NCBI RefSeq assembly: GCF_000828085.3
Contig: NZ_JXCA02000002.1
Coordinates: 261,108-298,883, forward strand
Direction: 5' to 3'
Length of the DNA stretch: 37,776 nt
DNA from: Scytonema tolypothrichoides VB-61278
Lineage (GTDB): Bacteria; Cyanobacteriota; Cyanobacteriia; Cyanobacteriales; Nostocaceae
Every line of letters begins with the position of its first letter. Position 1 is the stretch's first letter. The translations under genes and the position numbers were made by a program. The notes under the pieces are model-generated. The model was not told the DNA's origin, searched no databases, and worked only from the letters and a program-made list of their open reading frames with translations. Below are positions 24,988 through 33,163 of the stretch, in pieces.

Positions 24988-25133
24988 AGCGATGCTGTGA
25001 AAAAGTCAAAATAGTCAGAAGAAAGAATGTAGCGCACATAGGACAGAAAACACTAGCATAAGGTAGCTGGTATTTCATCCCAGTTATTCTCCCCTATTAT
25101 TACGTATCTCTATTTCACCAGTAACACTTGGTT

Positions 25134-26594
25134 ATGACCCTAACAGTTTACAATACACTCACCCGCCGCCAAGAATCCTTTCAAACCGTTGAACCAGGAA
25201 AAGTTAAGATGTATTGCTGCGGCGTGACAGTGTACGACTATTGCCATTTGGGTCATGCTCGTTCCTACATTGTCTGGGATACCATACGTCGTTATCTCCA
25301 GTGGCGCGGCTACCAAGTGCACTATATTCAGAATTTTACTGACATTGACGATAAAATTCTTAAGCGTGCTACGGAACAAGACTCCACAATGGAGGCGGTG
25401 GCAAATCGCTTTATTGATGCATATTTTGAAGATATCCGCCGCTTAAATGTCATGGATGCTGATGAGTATCCCCGTGTTACAGAAAATATTCCTGCCATCA
25501 TTGAATTGATTGAAGTTTTGGAAGAAAAAGATTACGCTTACGCTGTTGGTGGTGATGTTTACTATAGGGTGGAGCGTTTTCCTAGATATGGGAAGCTATC
25601 TGGACAACAACTGGAGCAAAAGCAGGCGGGTGCTGGCGGTCGGGTAGATCCTGAAGATCCAGAAGGAAAAAAACAACATCCCTTTGACTTTGCCTTGTGG
25701 AAAGCTGCAAAACCAGGAGAACCAGCCTGGGACTCCCCTTGGGGTAAAGGTCGTCCTGGATGGCATATTGAATGTTCAGCGATGATTAGGGAAAGATTAG
25801 GTAAAACTATTGATATTCATGGTGGAGGGAGAGATTTAATATCTCCTCACCACGAAAACGAAATTGCTCAGTCGGAAGCAGCGATGAACCAACCACTAGC
25901 TCGTTACTGGATGCATAACGGTATGGTGATGGTGGATGGTACAAAAATGTCTAAGTCTTTGGGCAATTTTATCACGATTCGCGAGCTGTTGGATGGAGTA
26001 GAAGCGCAAAGTCGTGCGCCTGTAGACCCGATGGTCGTGCGATTGTTTGTGCTGCAAGCTCATTATCGCAAACCGCTTGATTTTACGGAGCAGGCGATCG
26101 CCACCGCTTCCGCACAGTGGAAAACCCTTAAAGAAGGTTTACTATTCGGCTATGTACATGGCGAAAAACTTGCTTTTACTGATGTTCATCAATTAGAGAA
26201 AGACCTCATTCAAGAGTTTCAAGCGTCAGGAGATGATGACTTTAATTTCTCCAAAGGTTTAGCAGTGCTGTCTGAATTAGCTAAGAAGCTGCAACGCGAG
26301 GGAAACCTTTTGGTGCATGATGGAAAAACAGAAACTCCATCAATAGAATTACAGAAACAGTGGTACACATTAGTGACACTAGCTCAAGTTCTAGGTTTAG
26401 AAGCCAAGCTAGAAGTGGAAACACCCCAAACTAGCGGTTTAAGCGATGCAGAAATTGAGGCGCTGATTCAGAAAAGGCAGGATGCACGTAAAGCTAAGAA
26501 TTTTGCTGAAGGCGATCGCATTCGTGACGAACTACAAGCACAAGGGATTACCCTAATTGATAGCCGTGAAGGTACTAGATGGCACCGCAATTAG
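25134..26594 (+). CDS. cysS: Cysteinyl-tRNA synthetase
   Basis: The 486-residue protein (start taken at the ATG at 25134, MTLTVYNTLTRRQESF; an upstream TTG would add two residues) shows all class I CysRS landmarks: zinc-ligand CCGVTVYDYCHLGHARSY with the HIGH-like HLGH, WHIECSAM with the second zinc cysteine, GGGRDLISPHHENEIAQSEA, and KMSKSLGN. The C-terminal anticodon-binding helical domain ends IEALIQKRQDARKAKNFAEGDRIRDELQAQGITLIDSREGTRW. It charges tRNA(Cys) in the cytosol; length is normal. The stop is followed after a few bases by dispersed repeats. Confidence 0.97.
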   Translation: MTLTVYNTLTRRQESFQTVEPGKVKMYCCGVTVYDYCHLGHARSYIVWDTIRRYLQWRGYQVHYIQNFTDIDDKILKRATEQDSTMEAVANRFIDAYFEDIRRLNVMDADEYPRVTENIPAIIELIEVLEEKDYAYAVGGDVYYRVERFPRYGKLSGQQLEQKQAGAGGRVDPEDPEGKKQHPFDFALWKAAKPGEPAWDSPWGKGRPGWHIECSAMIRERLGKTIDIHGGGRDLISPHHENEIAQSEAAMNQPLARYWMHNGMVMVDGTKMSKSLGNFITIRELLDGVEAQSRAPVDPMVVRLFVLQAHYRKPLDFTEQAIATASAQWKTLKEGLLFGYVHGEKLAFTDVHQLEKDLIQEFQASGDDDFNFSKGLAVLSELAKKLQREGNLLVHDGKTETPSIELQKQWYTLVTLAQVLGLEAKLEVETPQTSGLSDAEIEALIQKRQDARKAKNFAEGDRIRDELQAQGITLIDSREGTRWHRN

Positions 26595-26744
26595 AATTCA
26601 AAATTCGTCTTGAAAAGTTTGCTACGGAGGGAAACCAACGCCAGATACCTACGGAGGGAGACCCTCCTGCAGTACTGGCTCCTCCTGGCAACTTTTCGCA
26701 AAGTTCAAAATTCAAAATGAAGAGAATAAAATACAAAAGGCAAA
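26595..26744. repeat. Repeat cluster before the four-helix-bundle gene
   Basis: The 150 bp contain AATTCAAAATTC motifs at both edges and the AGATACCTACGGAGGGA...CCCTCC...CAGTACTGG module also present near 4380. AATTTTGAATTT / AACTTTGAATT repeats also follow the next gene (27118-27168), so that gene is bracketed by the same repeat type. Confidence 0.7.
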
Positions 26745-27113
26745 ATGAGTGGTCATCAGAAACCAATTACAGATAGGACGTTTGAGTTTGCTGTCCGCAT
26801 TGTTAAACTTTGTCAAGTACTAAATGAAAATTCGGGAGTGGGACAAACACTTTCCAAACAGTTGATTAAGTCTGGAACGTCAATTGGAGCAAATGTTGAA
26901 GAATCCCAATCAGCACAGAGTACAGCCGATTTCATTAACAAGTTAGAAATTGCTCTGAAAGAGGCGAAAGAAACTAGATACTGGCTTCGACTCCTGATTG
27001 CTACGGAATTAATGCCAGAAAGCCGCTTATTGTCTATTCTAGGGGAAATTAACGAGATAATCAGGATAATTGCTGCTATCGTCGTTAAAACAAAACAAAA
27101 TCATCAAAAGTAA
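26745..27113 (+). CDS. Four-helix-bundle protein (S23/IVP-like family)
   Basis: The 122-residue product matches the four-helix-bundle family related to proteins encoded in 23S rRNA intervening sequences: RTFEFAVRIVKLCQVL, then LSKQLIKSGTSIGANVEESQSAQSTADFINKLEIALKEAKETRYWLRLLIATELM, then ILGEINEIIRIIAAIV. It forms a helical bundle that oligomerises in known structures; molecular function is unclear. In this window it is free-standing between cysS and the tldD-like gene, flanked on both sides by AATTTTGAATT-type repeats, which suggests acquisition by repeat-mediated movement. An AAAAGG site precedes the ATG. Confidence 0.9.
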   Translation: MSGHQKPITDRTFEFAVRIVKLCQVLNENSGVGQTLSKQLIKSGTSIGANVEESQSAQSTADFINKLEIALKEAKETRYWLRLLIATELMPESRLLSILGEINEIIRIIAAIVVKTKQNHQK

Positions 27114-27169
27114 TTTCTTGAATTTTAAATCTTCCATTTTGAACTTTGAATTTTGAACTTTGAATTGTT

Positions 27170-28609
27170 ATGTGGTCAGAACTTAAAAAAGCGATCGCCC
27201 AAATAAATATACCAGCCGACTGGCTTGGTATCAGAGTCGTCAAGGAAACCTCATTTACCTGTCATGTCCGTGACGGCATACCCCAAAGTAACGGCAAATC
27301 CTCTACGATGGGGTTTATGCTGGAAGTTATGATCTCAGGCTGTATAGGATATGCAGCTACCAATTCGCTCGCAATCCAAGATTTGCAAGCCGCAGCCCAA
27401 AAAGCATATACACAAGCACTTGCAGCTAGTGAGTGGTGGATACATCCGTTTGGTGTTGAGAATGAACGCCCTAAAGTTGTTGGTGAATATATCTCCCCAT
27501 TTCTGAAACCCTTTGATGCTTTTAGTCCAAGGGAAATCAACGATTTACTTATTCGTGTCTGCCATACCCTAAGAGTTTCTGACCAAATTGTACAAACTCT
27601 AGCCAACTTGACAACAACCGAGAGAGAGACTTGGTTTGTCAGCAGCAACGGCTCAGAAGTGTATCAAAAATTTATGTTTTTTGGCACACATTACGGTGCA
27701 ACTGCACAAGATGGGGCAATTGTCCAGCAACGCACTAATAACGGTATGCAAGCAAACTGTTACCAAGGTGGACTGGAACTTTTCCAAGAAGCTGACTTGT
27801 GGGTTCGGGTGCAGCAAATTGGCGAACAAGCAGTAGAACTGTTGACTGCAGAAGAATGTCCAACGACTCGCACGAATTTGGTGTTAGCGCCAGACCAAAT
27901 GATGTTGCAAATCCACGAAAGTGTCGGGCATCCCGTAGAAATTGACCGAATTTTAGGCGATGAGCGCAATTACGCTGGAGGTAGCTTTGTCAATAAGAGG
28001 GATTTCGGCACTTTGGTGTATGGTTCTCCCCAGATGAACATTACTTTTGACCCCACCGTAGTTGGTGAATTTGCCAGCTATGGCTTTGATGATACAGGTG
28101 CTGTGGCAACACGGGAGTATTTAATTAAAGAAGGTGTTCTCCAGCGAGGTTTGGGTAGTCTAGAAAGTCAAGCAAGAGCAGGTGTACCAGGAGTCGCCTG
28201 TGCTCGTGCTTGCTCTTGGAATCGACCAGCAATTGACCGTATGGGGAACTTGAATTTAGAACCAGGGGAAGGTTCTTTTGAGGAAGTCATTGCTGGTATC
28301 GAACACGGTGTCTACATGCAATCCAATCGTTCTTGGTCAATTGATGACCGCCGCTACAAATTTCAGTTTGGTTGCGAATACGCTAAATTAATTGAAAACG
28401 GCAAACTCACCAAAACTCTCCGCAATCCCAATTATCGAGCCACAACTCCAGAGTTTTGGCACAGCTTAGTAAAAGTAGGAAACTCCTCTACTTGGGAAAT
28501 GTACGGAACTCCTTATTGTGGCAAAGGAGAACCTAACCAAGCAATTTGGGTAGGTCACGGTTCACCCATTTGTGTATTTGCTAACGTGGAAGTCTTTGGT
28601 GGTGGTTGA
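27170..28609 (+). CDS. tldD: TldD-like metalloprotease subunit
   Basis: The 479-residue protein has the PmbA/TldD fold and retains the TldD metal motif HESVGH at 249-254 (HExxxH), in LQIHESVGHPVEIDRILGDERNYAGGSF, followed by the family's YGFDDTGAVATREYLI and SWSIDDRRYKFQFGCEYAKLIENG. TldD carries the active zinc site of the TldD/TldE heterodimer, which degrades unfolded peptides and trims leader peptides of some RiPPs. The partner gene follows after 149 bp, which contain a 15-bp perfect inverted repeat. The start MWSELKKAIAQ is well placed. Confidence 0.92.
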   Translation: MWSELKKAIAQINIPADWLGIRVVKETSFTCHVRDGIPQSNGKSSTMGFMLEVMISGCIGYAATNSLAIQDLQAAAQKAYTQALAASEWWIHPFGVENERPKVVGEYISPFLKPFDAFSPREINDLLIRVCHTLRVSDQIVQTLANLTTTERETWFVSSNGSEVYQKFMFFGTHYGATAQDGAIVQQRTNNGMQANCYQGGLELFQEADLWVRVQQIGEQAVELLTAEECPTTRTNLVLAPDQMMLQIHESVGHPVEIDRILGDERNYAGGSFVNKRDFGTLVYGSPQMNITFDPTVVGEFASYGFDDTGAVATREYLIKEGVLQRGLGSLESQARAGVPGVACARACSWNRPAIDRMGNLNLEPGEGSFEEVIAGIEHGVYMQSNRSWSIDDRRYKFQFGCEYAKLIENGKLTKTLRNPNYRATTPEFWHSLVKVGNSSTWEMYGTPYCGKGEPNQAIWVGHGSPICVFANVEVFGGG

Positions 28610-28667
28610 AGAAGACACAGGGACAAATCAATTCGCTGCCTGCGGCACGCTGCTAACACATTCAAAA

Positions 28668-28706
28668 TATCTCCTAGGGAGACACGTAGCATCTCCCTAG
28701 GAGATA
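28668..28706. repeat. 15-bp perfect inverted repeat between tldD and tldE
   Basis: Arms TATCTCCTAGGGAGA (28668-28682) and TCTCCCTAGGAGATA (28692-28706) enclose a 9-nt loop (CACGTAGCA). In the intergenic mRNA this stem is very stable and has only a weak A/T tail, so it is more likely an mRNA-stability or partial attenuation element than a full terminator. Confidence 0.75.
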
Positions 28707-28758
28707 CAAAAATTTCCTCAACATCTCCCCTAGCTCCCCAGCTTTCTCTCGATTTACA

Positions 28759-30111
28759 ATGCTCATGAAACACGAAGAACTATCTGCTTTAGAAGCCAGC
28801 TTTAACCAACTGATTGAAACTCTTCTTAATAAGAAACAAGAAAGTGAACAATTTACTGTGAAACTTAGCAGTGAACGCAGTCAATTTACTCGTTTCAATC
28901 ATGCCAAGGTACGGCAAACAGGCTGTGTAACTGATGGTTCAATTGAACTGACTTTGATGCAAAATCAACGCAGTAGTTTTCGGCAGTTTCCCTTTACCGG
29001 ACATTGGGAAATAGATTGGCAGTTAGCATACGAAGCTTTGCAAGAACTACGAGAAGAACTTCCCTTGTTACCTCTAGATCCATATTTGGTTTTACCATCA
29101 GGAACAAATACCAGTCGAGAAGTTCATTGTGGAAATCTATTGGCTGAGGAAGTGCTTGTACCAACAGTGCTAGAACAGCTTGCTGAATTAGATTTTGCTG
29201 GGATATATGCTGGGGGAATTGTTATTAAAGCTTATGCTGATTCTTGTGGTCAAAAGCACTGGTTTAGTACCGAAACTTTTTCATTGGACTATTCTATATT
29301 CACTACACTTGCACAAGCTGTTAAAGGAACTTTTGCTGGTAGTGAGTGGAATCATGAAGCTTATAAAGATAAAATTCGCGATGCGAAAAGACAACTACAA
29401 TTGCTTTCTCGTCCAATAAAAGAATTGCCACGAGGACAGTATAAAACCTACTTTGCACCAGCCGCAGTTGCTGATTTAGCGGCGATGCTTTCTTGGGGAG
29501 GTGTGAGTGAAGCTGATTTACAACAGGGGGGCAGTGCTTTAGCGTCACTGTGGCGCAAAGAAAAGCAGTTATCTGTTGCATTTCATGTTAAAGAAAACTT
29601 TCAACGAGGATTGGTACCGCGATTTAATGAATTGGGAGAAATGGCTCCCTTAGAATTACCTATTATTGAAAAAGGAGTCTTAGCCAATACGCTTGTCAAT
29701 TCTCGTACTGCTAGGGAATATCAAAAAATGGCTAATGGCGCTAATAGTTATGAGAGTTTACGTGCACCAGAAATCAGTCCGGGAAATTTAAGGTTTGAGG
29801 ATATTCTTAGTCATTTAAATACGGGTTTGTATGTTTCTAATTTACATTATTTGAATTGGAGCGATCGCCCCACAGGTCGAATTACAGGTATGACCCGTTA
29901 TGCCTGTTTTTGGGTAGAAAATGGTGAAATTGTTGCCCCTATCGAAAATTTGCGTTTTGATGAAAGTCTTTATCGATTCTGGGGAGAGAATCTCGTAGAT
30001 TTGACCAATTTCCAAGAATTTGTGCCTGAAGTCGGAACATATGATGGTCGTCAGTTGGGAGGTAGTATGGTTCCAGGTATGTTGGTAGAGGATTTTACGT
30101 ATACCCTCTAA
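28759..30111 (+). CDS. tldE: TldE/PmbA-like subunit
   Basis: The 450-residue protein shares the PmbA/TldD fold (FTVKLSSERSQFTRFNHAKVRQTG, VPTVLEQLAELDFAGIYAGGI, VPRFNELGEMAPLELPIIEKG, GMTRYACFWVENGEIVAPIENLRFDESLYRFWGENL) but has no HExxxH motif, as expected for the TldE partner whose role is structural and substrate-binding. It is read in the same direction as the tldD-like gene and the two should form one heterodimer. Initiation at 28759 (MLMKHEE) or at the ATG two codons on (MKHEE) is equally possible. Confidence 0.9.
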   Translation: MLMKHEELSALEASFNQLIETLLNKKQESEQFTVKLSSERSQFTRFNHAKVRQTGCVTDGSIELTLMQNQRSSFRQFPFTGHWEIDWQLAYEALQELREELPLLPLDPYLVLPSGTNTSREVHCGNLLAEEVLVPTVLEQLAELDFAGIYAGGIVIKAYADSCGQKHWFSTETFSLDYSIFTTLAQAVKGTFAGSEWNHEAYKDKIRDAKRQLQLLSRPIKELPRGQYKTYFAPAAVADLAAMLSWGGVSEADLQQGGSALASLWRKEKQLSVAFHVKENFQRGLVPRFNELGEMAPLELPIIEKGVLANTLVNSRTAREYQKMANGANSYESLRAPEISPGNLRFEDILSHLNTGLYVSNLHYLNWSDRPTGRITGMTRYACFWVENGEIVAPIENLRFDESLYRFWGENLVDLTNFQEFVPEVGTYDGRQLGGSMVPGMLVEDFTYTL

Positions 30112-30654
30112 AGAAATCGCCCCAATCATTGTCAGATTTTTTCCACCTCTATGAGTGTGAACAAGTAAAAATTCTATCCATAGCTTTGTTCTGGGACATT
30201 GGGTGCAAAGCAGATGCACGTAATCTTTAATAAAAGTCTGGACTTCAAATTTGCATCTGCCTTTAAATTTTTGGAGGGTAGCTGTAGTTTGATGGCATTA
30301 AGTAGATCGATACAAATAAAGTTAACTAGTGAAGGCAGTCCTTAGTCATACCAAGTTGCAATTCCCCGGTAGCAAAGTCAATTGCGAGTGAAACGAAGTG
30401 GAACGAAGCAATCTCCTCCAATCACAAACTACTACAACAGAACGCAACTTGGTATCATAAGTCATTGGTAAGGATTTTAGGACGCAGAGAAATCTGTACT
30501 TGATTCAAATGAGAAGCGCTATAGAAGCCAAAAAAACCACCGAGTTCGCACCCTGGTGGTTTTGAATTTTGCGTTTTTGGGAATAATCGCACAGGTTACA
30601 TCAAATCAAAATCAAAAGCCTGACTTGTGCGTTTAACATTGGTTCAAGAATTTT
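30112..30654. repeat. Gap with a small inverted-repeat element
   Basis: The 543-bp gap contains a ~109-bp segment bounded by ATACCAAGTTGC (30348-30359) and its reverse complement GCAACTTGGTAT (30444-30455). The interior holds AGTGAAACGAAGTGGAACGAAGCAATCTCC, a repeat type common in bacterial intergenic regions (only the pattern, not its origin, is seen here). GACGCAGAGAAA at 30481 is another dispersed module. No gene is seen. Confidence 0.6.
30533..30563 (-). terminator. Intrinsic terminator for the 111-residue gene
   Basis: Arms AAAACCACC and GGTGGTTTT (30533-30541, 30555-30563) with a 13-nt loop. On the minus strand the stem is followed by an eight-T run. It lies 92 bp after the stop of the minus-strand gene ending at 30655. 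Confidence 0.85.
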
Positions 30655-30990
30655 TTATCGAATCACTTCATACTTTAATTCGTAGTTAACACCGCTTTTA
30701 ATAAACTTGAGTTTACCTGCCCCTATTTTTGATGAATCTACAGTATTTGTGCCTAAAAAGTCATCAGCATCTACGGAATCTTGGTCAAAAAGCCTAATTT
30801 CTGCTTTCCCCGTAAAGTTGATGGTATTGTTTTTAAGACTTACCGACTGACTTTTGGCAATAGGGAAAGAACCTGCAGTGGGAATTCGGAGTGAACGATC
30901 AGTAGTAATGATTCGGATATAAGCCTCGTCCTTCATATCTGTGTCTTCAGGATCTATGCACAATAACTCGATCAGTTTTAGTGTTGCCAT
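30655..30990 (-). CDS. Small beta-rich (C2-like) hypothetical protein
   Basis: Read from the ATG at 30990 (MATLKLIELLCIDPEDTDMKDEAYIRI), the product is 111 residues. A longer open frame to 31146 begins with a low-likelihood sequence, so the shorter start is preferred. The pattern of alternating strands with acidic loops (IDPEDTDMKDEAYIRI, IRLFDQDSVDADDFLGTNTV) and a terminal ELKYEVI is reminiscent of C2-type beta-sandwich calcium-binding proteins, but no firm family can be named. No signal peptide. An intrinsic terminator follows at 30533-30563. Function unknown. Confidence 0.72.
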   Translation of the reverse strand: MATLKLIELLCIDPEDTDMKDEAYIRIITTDRSLRIPTAGSFPIAKSQSVSLKNNTINFTGKAEIRLFDQDSVDADDFLGTNTVDSSKIGAGKLKFIKSGVNYELKYEVIR

Positions 30991-31275
30991 GATTTTCTTC
31001 GATTTAAGTTTGATAATTGTAGATACAAGCGGTACTTGCGATTTTACAGATTTGGTTGTGTTGCACCACACTCCAATTAATGTAAGGATTCCCGAATTTA
31101 AACGGATTAGTCGTTTAAGTTGGGAAATCCTTGGTACAACAAGCATTCTTTTCTTGATCTGAACCGCATACCAGATCCCACGTAGTAAGTGCTAAAACCT
31201 TCTAACCCACGGAATTCGGCTATTCTGTTGTAGTTGTAGCTTTCCTCTGTTAGACCCACACCAGGTAGGAAAATC

Positions 31276-31479
31276 ATGGTCAAAACCATACGTCAACCCA
31301 CTCGCAAAGCAATCACCTGCACTGCTAAAAACTTATCACTGATGATCACTAAGGTTGTCAATTTTCTCATCAACCACCCTTGGTTCATTTCCCGCCCTTG
31401 GACTTTAGGAGTCGTGCGCAAGTTGTTAAAAATAGACCTGGAAATCACCCGCTTTGTGGTGAAGATTAATCAGCCTTAG
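31276..31479 (+). CDS. Small basic hypothetical protein
   Basis: The 67-residue frame (MVKTIRQPTRKAITCTAKNLSLMITKVVNFLINHPWF...) has a TAGGA site about 7 nt before its ATG, which supports translation. It is basic, with one moderately hydrophobic segment (about 21-38). Its last 14 bp overlap the end of lnt on the other strand. I do not recognise a family. It could be a real small gene or a chance frame. Confidence 0.45.
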   Translation: MVKTIRQPTRKAITCTAKNLSLMITKVVNFLINHPWFISRPWTLGVVRKLLKIDLEITRFVVKINQP

Positions 31480-33163
31480 GTATCAACCATGCTAACGTTC
31501 CCACTCCCAACAATAACGGTGTCAACCAATCACCCCAACGCACGTATAAAGTCTGAGTTTGTCGTCGATAAATCGTTTCTGCATGCACTTCATAGGTATT
31601 ATGTCCAGATATCCACACTGTTTTGCCGTGGGGATTGACAAAAGCTGAATATCCTGTGTTGGTTGCTCGCACTGCCCATCTGTCAGTTTCGATCGCCCGC
31701 ATGATATCCTGTGCGTGGTGCTGAGATGGCATCGCTGCACTGTAATGGGCATCATTTGAAGGACTCAGTATAAATTGTCCACCCGCAGCAGCTTGACGAC
31801 GAAATTGCCCAGAAAACGCAGATTCATAACAAATACCAACAATAGCGCGACCAAAAGGTGTGTCAAAGATCTGATTTGGCGAACCAGGAACTTGATGTTC
31901 ATCCAAAGGCGATAAACGACTGATGATACCACCTAAAATTGATTCAAACGGAACGTATTCCCCAATAGGAACCATCTTTGCTTTACCATAGCGACTTTTG
32001 ATTTCACCGTCGCCAGCGACTGTAAATAAACTATTTGTATAGCTGCTTCCCTGTTTGTAAAAACCGCCAATCCATGCAACCACACCTTTTTCCCGCACTG
32101 CTGCGACTAAAGAACTACGCATAATCTCATCCTGGAAAAAAGGCAAAGCGCCTTCTGGCGTTAGTACTGCATCTACACTTTGATTGGCTAGTTTCAAATA
32201 TCCACTGGTGTAGCCTTGAATAGCACGACGAAAGCCTTCTGGGTAAAGCTTGATTTCATTGGGGACATTTCCCTGAATAATCCCTACTTTTAGTCCTGTT
32301 TCTGGTGGTTGAGTAAGAGGACGGCTGTATAAACCAAATCCGATGAGGTGGAGAGTGATGAATAGTGCTACGGCGGTTGATAAATAAACGAACCGCCAAG
32401 ACGCAGAGGACGCAGAGAAAAACTGTATTTTCTCCTGTGTGTACTCTGCGCCCACCGCGAACTTTGCGGGAGGAACATCCACACCGCAAATTGTTCTGGT
32501 GCGGTTTATGAAAGCTTCAGCAATTAAACCATTCACTGCGACAATAGCTGCTGTGACCGCGCTAGGTCCAGAAAGTTGACCAAGGTGTAAAATAACGAGA
32601 TTATGCGGACTTTGAGTGTAAGAAAGAGAACTCCACCAAAGAGGTCCAGCACTCCAAAAAGCTTCTAATCCACACCATATGGCTGTGCCAATTAAGACAC
32701 GAGCAAAACCGTGGTGAATGGCACGGGAAATAACTCGCATTCCGATCGCCCAACTCGCGACTAATGCAGCTCCCCAAAGGGTAATGAATATCCAGCAGAA
32801 AAGGGCGATCGCCAAACTCGCCAACCAAGGAACCCCCATCCAAGTCATGGGGTGAACCCCGGTAATCCAGGATAGGGCGATTCCGTGATATCCAATACCC
32901 CAACTCAGGGAGAGGGGGAGAAGACCAGGGGAAGCAGGGGGGGCAGAGGAAGCAGGGGAGAATAAGTTTTTACGTTGTGCCGAACGAATCACTAAGACCC
33001 ACAGAGGTGCTAAAGATAACCATGCTAAGAACCACACCCCAACAGGTGCAACAGTCAGCCCCATCAAAATTCCACTACATAAAGCAATTAGGTAAGGGAA
33101 TAAGATAGTGAACTTCTCCCCTTGCTTCCCCTGCTTTTTACTCTGCTTCTGCTGCATCTCCAC
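31466..33163 (-). CDS. lnt: Apolipoprotein N-acyltransferase
   Basis: The 565-residue protein has an N-terminal multi-pass membrane region (to about 285) and a carbon-nitrogen hydrolase domain with the catalytic triad visible as Glu337 (LTPEGALPF), Lys394 ([12 protein letters not shown]) and Cys445 (GICYESAF). Lnt adds the third acyl chain to lipoproteins at the periplasmic face of the inner membrane. It is longer than most Lnt proteins because of two odd stretches: residues ~66-88 (low-complexity [15 protein letters not shown]) and ~221-257, whose DNA matches intergenic-type repeats. It overlaps the 3' end of gyrA by 26 bp, suggesting coupled translation from one mRNA. Confidence 0.93.
   Translation of the reverse strand: MEMQQKQSKKQGKQGEKFTILFPYLIALCSGILMGLTVAPVGVWFLAWLSLAPLWVLVIRSAQRKNLFSPASSAPPASPGLLPLSLSWGIGYHGIALSWITGVHPMTWMGVPWLASLAIALFCWIFITLWGAALVASWAIGMRVISRAIHHGFARVLIGTAIWCGLEAFWSAGPLWWSSLSYTQSPHNLVILHLGQLSGPSAVTAAIVAVNGLIAEAFINRTRTICGVDVPPAKFAVGAEYTQEKIQFFSASSASWRFVYLSTAVALFITLHLIGFGLYSRPLTQPPETGLKVGIIQGNVPNEIKLYPEGFRRAIQGYTSGYLKLANQSVDAVLTPEGALPFFQDEIMRSSLVAAVREKGVVAWIGGFYKQGSSYTNSLFTVAGDGEIKSRYGKAKMVPIGEYVPFESILGGIISRLSPLDEHQVPGSPNQIFDTPFGRAIVGICYESAFSGQFRRQAAAGGQFILSPSNDAHYSAAMPSQHHAQDIMRAIETDRWAVRATNTGYSAFVNPHGKTVWISGHNTYEVHAETIYRRQTQTLYVRWGDWLTPLLLGVGTLAWLIPKAD
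32390..32505. repeat. Dispersed repeat apparently inserted in frame in lnt
   Basis: The DNA reads AACCGCCAAGACGCAGAGGACGCAGAGAAA... and later CTCTGCG...ACCGCGAACTTTGCGG, which is the form of the GACGCAGAG intergenic repeats also seen at about 23425 and 30481. It encodes residues about 221-257 ([14 protein letters not shown]...) in a loop of Lnt without breaking the frame. Confidence 0.6.

Noticed and set aside
30991-31146. Longer start for the small beta-rich protein
   Set aside because: The extension is basic and hydrophobic without conservation-like pattern; the start at 30990 gives a compact domain.
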